Source of the DNA: CAZGOM01 sp964542875
GTDB taxonomy: Bacteria; Planctomycetota; Phycisphaerae; Phycisphaerales; Phycisphaeraceae
Assembly (NCBI GenBank): GCA_964542875.1
Contig: CAZIWA010000154.1
Coordinates: 1-11,951, forward strand
DNA: 11,951 bases
Reading direction: 5' to 3'
This document shows, one piece after another, positions 5,890 to 11,951 of this stretch. The position numbers and the translations under genes are program-made. Each line of letters opens with the position of its first letter. The stretch's first letter is position 1. The notes beneath the pieces were generated by a model, which was not told the origin of the DNA, did not search any database, and saw nothing but the letters and a program-made list of their open reading frames with translations.

Positions 5890-8800
5890 ATGGGTGTTGG
5901 CCATCGATTCAGCGGGCTATCGGGGCATGGGTGGTTTCTGGTTGCGCTGGCGCTTTTGCCGGCTGGTTTAAGTGCGGATGCGGCGCTGGCGGCCAAGGAT
6001 GAACCGGATGATTTTTTCGCCCAGGTGGACCAGGCGGCCAACCCTGCGGACCTGGAGAAGCTCAAGTACACCCATATGTCCGATTTTGCGCAGTGGCAAG
6101 GCGTGCAGCCGGCACGCGTGGACCCCAAGGCGCCTGTTGTGAAGTATGCATGGAAGGTGGCCGAGGCGGGGAATGTGACGCCGCTGGGCGCGGAACCGGC
6201 GACGACAACGATCGCCGTGCCGGAGGACGGGGAGTATCGAATCTGGGTGCGGTATGTGGCAAGGCCGGATGTGCCGCAGCCTTTGACGCTGACATTGAGC
6301 GGGCCGACGCAGGCTTCGCATGTGTTTGGAAGCAAGGGTTTGCAGCGGCAGGATGGAAAGTCTCAGGAAAAGGCGCTTTCGATCCGTTTTGAAGCGGAGT
6401 TTCAACGGCTCTCAACGCCGACAAAGCCGGTGCCGGTGTGGGAATACTGGGATGTGCCGCTAAAGGCCGGGGCGACGAAGTTTGCGATCACCGGCAAGAA
6501 CAAGGAACTGCGGACGGATCGGATGCTGATCACGCAGAGCAAGTCGTTTAAGCCGAGCCTGTCGACGGATGCCAACAGCGCGACGCTGAGCCGAACGTAT
6601 TACCGGTTCAAGCTGGTGGACACGCAGGGTGATGCGGGCAAGGCAGGCGAGGCTGGAGGGCTGGGGTTGACCGGCGGGCTGACGTACCACTGGGGACGCC
6701 CGCCCAAGCCCAACTCCGGGAGTACGGAGCCGATCTGGTACTACTCATTTTTCAGTGGGGAAGAGTTCAATGCAGTGACGAAGCAGGGTTGGAAGATCAA
6801 CGAGTGGTCCGGCTTTGTGGATGTAACGGACCCCATTTCCAGCCCGGGCCCGTGGGCGACGGCATCGCTTTCGTTTCGCGGGCTACCGAAAGAAAAAGGG
6901 AAGTACAAGGTTCAGGTGGAGGCGGCGTGGTACCCACATGAAGCCGCTGTCATGAAGCGCGTGGAAACCACGGTGGGGCAGAGCTCCGCGATTGTGCTGA
7001 TACCCATTGATTCACGCAGCTACACCTGCGCGGCAAGCGGGCCGGAGGATAAAACCGGCGTGTGGGGCATGCGCAGCCAGGCGTACTTGAAGCTGCTGGA
7101 GACGACCGAGGATGTGAATCAACGGCATATGGCCTACGCCAAGGACGCCCTGGCGCAGTTACCCAGGCAGGGGAACCCGGCGCCGAAATTGATCAAGGTA
7201 AGCACGGGCAACGGTGCGGCCGCAGGAGTGAGGGATGAGGTAAGCCGGATGCTGGCGAGCATTGGGCTCAACAGCATCGGGGGCACTTCGCCGGAGATGC
7301 GAAAAGAACTTGGGCTGCGCGATGACGGGGCGATCTACAACAACGATGCACTGATGAACGCCGGCACGCATGATGCCGCGGACCCGATGATCGAGAAAAC
7401 GCTGGAGAAGTATTTCGAATCGCTGGCCAAGTCGATGGATGCCAAAGCGCCCGGGAGCAGCCTGAAGGTGACGCGGCTGAAGATGGGGGACGAGATCGGG
7501 GCGATCGTCGGGCCGGTGCGGATCAATGAACTGCCGGATGCCAAAAAGCAGTTTCATGATTACCTGCGCGAACAACTAAAAGAGGCGGGGAAGGATGCTT
7601 CGTATTTCGGCGTGAAGGATGTGGAGGAGCTTGACTTCACGCCGCGGCTGGCCGCGGATGCGGGGCGGTTTGAACGGCGGCTTTATTACCATTCGGCGCG
7701 GTTTAATTTTGTGTTCACGGCCCGGTTTTACAAGCGGTATACGGATGTGGCGAGGAAGTACTTTCCCAACATCAAGTCGTATTGCAATTTTTCGCCGCAT
7801 CCGCCGATGTTCGGGCAGCATATGAATGGCTCGGATTGGTTTGCCCTCACACGCGAAGGCGGAGCGACGATGGCGTGGGCGGAGGACTGGGCCGGCCTGT
7901 TTGGGGGCTGGGGTTTTGCGGGCATTCAGACGGTGAGTTACTACGCAGCGCTGGTGGAGTGCGCGGCGAGGAAAGGGGATCTGCCCGCAGGGTTTTACAT
8001 CGTGACGACGATGGGCGGAGCGGACAGGAAAATGTTCTGCCTGGTGGCTCATGGCGTGATGGATCTGGAGATGTACAGCTTCGGCCCGCGTTATGCGGGG
8101 GCGGAGTTTTCCAACTTCTGGGATGAACGCAGTGCGGCGTATGCGGAGATTGCGCGTGGGGCTTTTGCGCTTGGACCTGCGGATGAGATCATCGCCAAAG
8201 GGACGCGCCAGGCGCGTAAAACCGGGCTTTTGTACAACCGGAGCCATGAGGTGTGGAACAACGGCACGGGCGGGTTTCAGTCCGACCGGCTGCTGACGTT
8301 CATCGCGCTGCAGCAGGCGCATCTGCCGGTGGACATCATTCTGGAAGAAGACCTGACAGAAGAAAGTCTCAAGCAGTATTCCGTGCTTTATGTGCAGGGA
8401 TACAACCTTTCCGACAGGCACGTGGCCGCGCTGGAAGCCTGGGTGAAGCAAGGCGGAACGCTGGTGGGCATCGCGGGCACGGCGATGCGCGATGAATACA
8501 ACGATGCCAGCGAAGCGGGAACCAGGCTTTTTGGCGCCAGGCAGCGCTATGCGGGTACTTCCGCAGGGGGGTATCACCCGCAGTCGATTCCTGAGCACAA
8601 GCCGATCGACAAGATCAAGGTGCAGGAGAGTGTGCTTACCCCCGCGATGGAAGCGGATGTTGTGGGCGTGAAAGTGGTGCTGACGCCGACGACGGGCAAA
8701 CCGGTGGCGACATTCAGCGACGGAAGCGTGGCGGGGGTGTACCAGGAACTGGGCAAGGGGAAGACGCTTCTGTGGGGCGTGATGCCGGGGTTCCTGTTTA

Positions 8801-9291
8801 AAGGCGATGCGGCGGGGGGGAACCATTACCGGCTGGACCGGGGACAGCTTGTGACCAAAGCGGCGATGGCGACGCTGGGCCGGGCGCGGCTTGAGGTGTC
8901 AGACCCGCTGGTGGAAGTATGCCTGTTTGAACATGCCAGCGGGCTGGCGGTGACGCTTAATGAAGTGGGATTGATTCGATTGGCCAGCAAGCAGCCTGAG
9001 GTGGAGGAGGCGGCCGCACCTCCGCCACCTGCCCCAGCGGCGAACCCGGACGCGGGCGAGACGCTGCAAACGCTGGTGGTGCCAGCGGCGGTGGTTCCTC
9101 CCGCAGCAGCCGTGGAGACTTTTTCCGACGCCGGCCGGCCCAAGAGCATCATCGTGAAAGTGCAGACGGATCGGCCGATCAAGGAGGTATCCACGAGCTA
9201 TGCCGGGCCGCTGAAGTTCATCCGTGAGGGAGATCGGATCGTGGTGGAAGTGCCGATGCCCAACACGGTGGACGTGTTGATTCTGCGGTGA
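5890..9291 (+). CDS. Large secreted glycosidase-like protein with beta-sandwich and GATase-like domains
   Basis: This 1133-residue protein has a signal peptide (core GWFLVALALLPAGLS, probable cut after DAALA near residue 34). Residues about 115-220 look like a carbohydrate-binding-type beta-sandwich (EYRIWVRYVARP, then WEYWDVPLKAGATKFAITG, then DRMLIT). After a second beta-rich part (300-370), residues about 400-770 look like a TIM barrel: KMGDEIGAI (D534, E535), FTARFYKRYTDVARKYFPN, WAEDWAGLFGGWG (E665, D666) and DLEMYSFGPRY (E727). Residues 779-870 resemble the GATase-like domain of GH42-type enzymes (LYNRSHEVW, VLYVQGYNLSDRHVAALEAWVKQGG). A Pro/Ala-rich linker (about 1038-1077) precedes a short C-terminal strand-rich tail. 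I infer a periplasmic or exported hydrolase acting on a glycan; no specific family or substrate is recognised, and catalytic residues are only candidates. The next gene follows after 49 bp on the same strand, so the two are probably an operon. Confidence 0.75.
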   Translation: MGVGHRFSGLSGHGWFLVALALLPAGLSADAALAAKDEPDDFFAQVDQAANPADLEKLKYTHMSDFAQWQGVQPARVDPKAPVVKYAWKVAEAGNVTPLGAEPATTTIAVPEDGEYRIWVRYVARPDVPQPLTLTLSGPTQASHVFGSKGLQRQDGKSQEKALSIRFEAEFQRLSTPTKPVPVWEYWDVPLKAGATKFAITGKNKELRTDRMLITQSKSFKPSLSTDANSATLSRTYYRFKLVDTQGDAGKAGEAGGLGLTGGLTYHWGRPPKPNSGSTEPIWYYSFFSGEEFNAVTKQGWKINEWSGFVDVTDPISSPGPWATASLSFRGLPKEKGKYKVQVEAAWYPHEAAVMKRVETTVGQSSAIVLIPIDSRSYTCAASGPEDKTGVWGMRSQAYLKLLETTEDVNQRHMAYAKDALAQLPRQGNPAPKLIKVSTGNGAAAGVRDEVSRMLASIGLNSIGGTSPEMRKELGLRDDGAIYNNDALMNAGTHDAADPMIEKTLEKYFESLAKSMDAKAPGSSLKVTRLKMGDEIGAIVGPVRINELPDAKKQFHDYLREQLKEAGKDASYFGVKDVEELDFTPRLAADAGRFERRLYYHSARFNFVFTARFYKRYTDVARKYFPNIKSYCNFSPHPPMFGQHMNGSDWFALTREGGATMAWAEDWAGLFGGWGFAGIQTVSYYAALVECAARKGDLPAGFYIVTTMGGADRKMFCLVAHGVMDLEMYSFGPRYAGAEFSNFWDERSAAYAEIARGAFALGPADEIIAKGTRQARKTGLLYNRSHEVWNNGTGGFQSDRLLTFIALQQAHLPVDIILEEDLTEESLKQYSVLYVQGYNLSDRHVAALEAWVKQGGTLVGIAGTAMRDEYNDASEAGTRLFGARQRYAGTSAGGYHPQSIPEHKPIDKIKVQESVLTPAMEADVVGVKVVLTPTTGKPVATFSDGSVAGVYQELGKGKTLLWGVMPGFLFKGDAAGGNHYRLDRGQLVTKAAMATLGRARLEVSDPLVEVCLFEHASGLAVTLNEVGLIRLASKQPEVEEAAAPPPPAPAANPDAGETLQTLVVPAAVVPPAAAVETFSDAGRPKSIIVKVQTDRPIKEVSTSYAGPLKFIREGDRIVVEVPMPNTVDVLILR

Positions 9292-9340
9292 GGGGTTGAG
9301 CGTGCGGCGATGAGCGAAGTTCAGAGAGTTGAGAGATTCA

Positions 9341-11278
9341 ATGCAAAACACGAATGAAAACAGAGTGAGCCTGCGTCGGGTGCGACTGAGCCTTTGGAAG
9401 CGCGGGGTGTTGGGCTTATTGGGTTTGTTGGCTGGGGTGTCTTGTGGGGCGGGGTTTGGCGTGGTGCAGGCCGGCCCAGCCGCGCCAGGGCGCACATGCG
9501 AGGTGGTTTGGTCTGTGGTGGGGCCGGATGTGCAGCCTGCGGACACAGCAGGCGGGCAGGGGTTTGCGGAGTCTCTGGCGTCTCGCCCAGGGTTTGCCGT
9601 GACGGGCGTGAAGACCAGCGGTGGGGTATGGGGTACGCCGGGCAAGGCGGGTACGGAACCGGTGAGCGTGGTGAATGTCGCCGTGGGCAAGCATCGGGAC
9701 CTGCTGCTGTTTGTGATGGATGACAAAGGGACGACGGTGCTGGCCGGGCTGAGGCGCGAGTGCCTGATGGGACGCAAAACCCGGAGGGACTGGGCAGGGC
9801 CGGGGCCGCTGCAGATTCCTGAAAATGCAGTACGGGAACTGGTGCAGGATTTTGGCCATCTGGTGATTTCCGGATTGAAAGTACAAGAAGACCGGCAGGT
9901 TTCCATTAACGTGGCGGCGTGGAAAGCCGCAGCGGCCGAACTGGCGGGCGGGTTTACAGAAACGCCGGCTCCGGGCGGCAAGGGCGCGGGGGCGACGCAG
10001 ATGGCGCCGGGCAACGGCCTTGCCATTCAGGCTGTGAATGCGCTGGCGATTGCCGCCATGAGCCAAGCGGGTGCGCAGCCGACGACGCAGGCCGCAGCGG
10101 CGAGCCTGACGATCGAGGTGGCGCAGGATGTGGATCATTACGCGCTTCGCTACACGCTTAAACGCGACGGCAAGAGCGAGCAGTACGTTCAACGGTTTAT
10201 CGGGCAAGCGGAGTTGTACGACCATATCGCGATGGCGGCACGGAAGCTGTGGGCGTGGCGCGATGGCGTACGCAGTGCAGCGAAGCTGGGCGATGGGGTG
10301 GCGGAGCCCTTGTCGGCGGGCAAGGGCCTGACGGTGATGAGCGTCGGCGGGACGATCCGAGGGATCGACCCTGTTTCGGGGCGCGACATGTGGGCCGCTG
10401 TGCCGCCAAGGCGGGTTGTATTTCCTCAGGCGGTGCTGGCGCAGGCCACGGAAAACAAGGTGCTCCGGATGGGTAAGCCGTCGGAGATGGTGGATGTTCA
10501 GACCGGTCGATTGACCGCGATTTCAACTGATGCGCCGGTGCTGCCCTGGGCGATCGATCTGGGCTCGGGCTCCAAGGTGGCAATGGTGCTTGATGGCACG
10601 GTGAACCTGAGCGATGCGGGGAAAGAAGTGTGGAAGGTGACGTATCCCGACCCACTGACTGCGGGGCCGGGGATCAGCGAGAAGGCTGTGTTTGCAGGCA
10701 ACGAAGCAGGGGAAGTGGTGGCGCTGTCATCAGCAGACGGTAAGGAGATTTGGCGTCAGCCGACGGGACTGCGGCTTACCGGGCCGGTGACACTGGTGGG
10801 CGAGAGCGTGGTGGTGGCTTCGTTTGAAGGCACCGTGGTGGCGCTGAATGCTGGCGACGGCAAAGAGCGCTGGCGCTACGGCGCGCGTGATGTGCTGCTG
10901 GCGCGGCCGGTGGTGGTGGATGGGCTTTTGCTGCTGGCCGACAAAGGCAATACGGTGTGCCTGCTGGATCCGAAAACCGGTGAGGCGAAGGCGACTTTCA
11001 CAGCACCGACTTGGCTGATCAACGCCGCTGCGGTGGAGCATGGCGGGAAGAAGTGGGTGGTTTGCAGTGACCTAGCGGGCAAGGTGAGATTTTTGGATGT
11101 ACCGGGGCTTAAGCCGGTGTCAGAGGTGGCACTGGATGCCCAATTGAGCAAGCCGATCTTGCAGGCGGCGGATTTGCCGACGATCTGGGGCAGCGGGAAT
11201 GAGATTGATGTGAAGGCCGCAGGGGTGCTGGTGGGCGACCGCAGGGGTTGGGTTTATGTGCTGAATTTTCCGAGGTGA
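9341..11278 (+). CDS. Secreted protein with C-terminal PQQ-type beta-propeller
   Basis: This 645-residue protein starts MQNTNENR and carries a basic, then hydrophobic signal peptide (WKRGVLGLLGLLAG) with a likely cut at VQA|GP near residue 45; the C at about 34 lacks a good lipobox. Residues about 50-190 form an unrecognised domain. Residues about 329-645 hold repeated beta-propeller blades of the PQQ/BamB type: GTIRGIDPVSGRDMW, GEVVALSSADGKEIWR, GTVVALNAGDGKERWRYG and NTVCLLDPKTGEAK. Such propellers bind partner proteins or ligands; without alcohol dehydrogenase motifs there is no reason to think it uses PQQ cofactor. The ATG at 9341 follows GAGAG (9331-9335) by 5 bases; a TTG at 9329 is a weaker alternative. 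It sits 49 bp after the large glycosidase-like gene and probably shares its mRNA, which suggests a partner role on the same glycan or in export. Confidence 0.8.
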   Translation: MQNTNENRVSLRRVRLSLWKRGVLGLLGLLAGVSCGAGFGVVQAGPAAPGRTCEVVWSVVGPDVQPADTAGGQGFAESLASRPGFAVTGVKTSGGVWGTPGKAGTEPVSVVNVAVGKHRDLLLFVMDDKGTTVLAGLRRECLMGRKTRRDWAGPGPLQIPENAVRELVQDFGHLVISGLKVQEDRQVSINVAAWKAAAAELAGGFTETPAPGGKGAGATQMAPGNGLAIQAVNALAIAAMSQAGAQPTTQAAAASLTIEVAQDVDHYALRYTLKRDGKSEQYVQRFIGQAELYDHIAMAARKLWAWRDGVRSAAKLGDGVAEPLSAGKGLTVMSVGGTIRGIDPVSGRDMWAAVPPRRVVFPQAVLAQATENKVLRMGKPSEMVDVQTGRLTAISTDAPVLPWAIDLGSGSKVAMVLDGTVNLSDAGKEVWKVTYPDPLTAGPGISEKAVFAGNEAGEVVALSSADGKEIWRQPTGLRLTGPVTLVGESVVVASFEGTVVALNAGDGKERWRYGARDVLLARPVVVDGLLLLADKGNTVCLLDPKTGEAKATFTAPTWLINAAAVEHGGKKWVVCSDLAGKVRFLDVPGLKPVSEVALDAQLSKPILQAADLPTIWGSGNEIDVKAAGVLVGDRRGWVYVLNFPR

Positions 11279-11298
11279 AGCGGGGAGCACAGAGAAGA

Positions 11299-11322
11299 CA
11301 TGCTCACGCAGACGAGAGCATG
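11299..11322. other. Small stem-loop between convergent genes
   Basis: CATGCTC (11299-11305) and GAGCATG (11316-11322) form a 7-bp stem with a 10-base loop, 20 bases after the propeller gene stop and between it and the convergent TPP-enzyme gene. There is no T-run after either arm. It may help end transcription but is not a convincing terminator. Confidence 0.3.
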
Positions 11323-11358
11323 GCACGCAAAAAGAACCCTGTTGGGAACCTTGAAGGC

Positions 11359-11951
11359 TTAAGTGCCTTCCATCTCCAGGGGCTTGGCGAAGGGCTCCAT
11401 TTCGGTCATGGGCTTGCCGAAGGCGATCTTGGGATAGGCGTTGGCGAAGGTGTCGATGGCCACTTCAAGGAGGAAAGGTTCGTCCGGGTTGGCCCACATG
11501 GCGGCGAGGGCTTTGGAAACGTCTTCGGGCTTGGTGACGGTGAGGCTGGGGATGCCGTAGGCCTGGGCGACGCGGGCGAAGTCCGGCGCGGAGTAGCCGG
11601 TGAGGGTGGACCGGTAGCGGGCGTTGAAATAGCTTTCCTGAAACTGCCGGACCATGCCGTGGCATTGGTTGTTCAGGACGACCATCTTGATGGCGAAGTT
11701 GTTTCGCCGGATGGTTTGAAGTTCCTGGATGTTGAGCTGAAAGCCGCCGTCGCCGGCGATGACAACGGGCCGGCTGGCGGGGTCGGCCATGACGACGCCG
11801 AGCGCGCCGGGAAGGGCGAAGCCCATGGCGCCCATGCCGCCTGAGGTGAGAAAGCGCTGGTGGGCCAGGAGCTTGAGGGATTGCGCGGCCCACATCTGGT
11901 GCTGGCCGACATCGACGATGAACGCGCTGGAGGGGGCGGATGCGGCACTGA
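11359..11951 (-). CDS. Acetolactate synthase large-subunit-like TPP enzyme, C-terminal 196 residues (cut by window edge)
   Basis: This is the C-terminal thiamine-diphosphate-binding part of an enzyme of the acetolactate synthase family, which joins two pyruvates (or pyruvate and 2-oxobutyrate) at the start of branched-chain amino acid synthesis. Visible blocks are VDVGQHQMWAAQ, RFLTSGGMGAMGFALPGALG and the TPP/Mg motif GDGGFQLNIQEL followed by NN 24 residues later (VVLNNQCHGMVRQFQE). True IlvB proteins usually have NNQYLGMVRQWQ there and a different C-terminus; the ending here, YPKIAFGKPMTEMEPF, is more like the ALS-related TPP enzymes found in sugar and surface polysaccharide clusters. It could therefore be ilvB or one of those relatives. 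The N-terminal half and any promoter or leader lie outside the window. It converges with the propeller gene. Confidence 0.85.
   Translation of the reverse strand, partial: SAASAPSSAFIVDVGQHQMWAAQSLKLLAHQRFLTSGGMGAMGFALPGALGVVMADPASRPVVIAGDGGFQLNIQELQTIRRNNFAIKMVVLNNQCHGMVRQFQESYFNARYRSTLTGYSAPDFARVAQAYGIPSLTVTKPEDVSKALAAMWANPDEPFLLEVAIDTFANAYPKIAFGKPMTEMEPFAKPLEMEGT

Noticed and set aside
7576..8826. Minus-strand open frame of 416 codons
   Set aside because: It is antisense to the large secreted protein, and the translation is Arg/His/Pro-rich, typical of shadow frames.
9365..9480. Possible lipoprotein signal (LLAGVSC) in the propeller protein
   Set aside because: The residue at -3 from the cysteine is glycine, a poor lipobox match, and a standard signal peptidase I site (VQA) follows shortly after.
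8899..10026. Minus-strand open frame of 375 codons
   Set aside because: It spans the end of one plus-strand gene and the start of the next in antisense, with Pro/Ser/Arg-rich low-complexity translation and no domain.
1..11951. CRISPR arrays, tRNAs, rRNAs, insertion sequences
   Set aside because: No regularly spaced repeats, cloverleaf or rRNA-like segments, transposase motifs or terminal inverted repeats were seen on either strand by reading.

Overview
This window looks like chromosomal DNA of a GC-rich bacterium of the PVC group, most likely a planctomycete (Phycisphaerae-like). The main reasons are a stand-alone prepilin-like protein with a C-terminal H...DG element and very large secreted proteins of glycosidase type. 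This is an inference from gene style; no rRNA or other marker gene is present. Two housekeeping genes are cut by the window edges: a class II fructose-bisphosphate aldolase at the left (minus strand) and an acetolactate-synthase-like TPP enzyme at the right (minus strand).

Layout. At 1-1347 the aldolase gene diverges from a signal-peptide-bearing, C-terminally anchored membrane protein of unknown function. That gene converges with a prepilin-like gene (1430-2194, minus) on a hairpin at 1367-1398. The prepilin-like gene has a textbook sigma-54 (-24/-12) promoter at 2239-2254, and a 17-bp perfect palindrome lies about 150 bp upstream, where an enhancer-binding activator would be expected. Next, all on the minus strand, come a membrane-anchored SRPBCC protein, an NTF2/SnoaL-like protein and, beyond a strong intrinsic terminator (3580-3617), a 684-residue glycoside hydrolase resembling family GH106.

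The hydrolase is transcribed divergently from a two-gene plus-strand set. The first gene encodes a 1133-residue secreted protein with a carbohydrate-binding-like beta-sandwich, a TIM-barrel-like middle and a GATase-like domain. The second, 49 bp downstream, encodes a 645-residue secreted protein ending in a PQQ-type beta-propeller. The divergent intergenic region holds overlapping -10-like boxes and an imperfect palindrome with a central AACGTT, of the type bound by LacI-family regulators.

Together 3635-11278 reads as a small carbohydrate-degradation locus: secreted proteins would bind and attack a glycan outside the cytoplasm, while the GH106-like enzyme, which lacks a signal peptide, would finish the fragments inside. 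The substrate cannot be read from the sequence. No tRNA, rRNA, CRISPR array, insertion sequence or attachment site was seen, and no gene-free stretch exceeds 300 bases.
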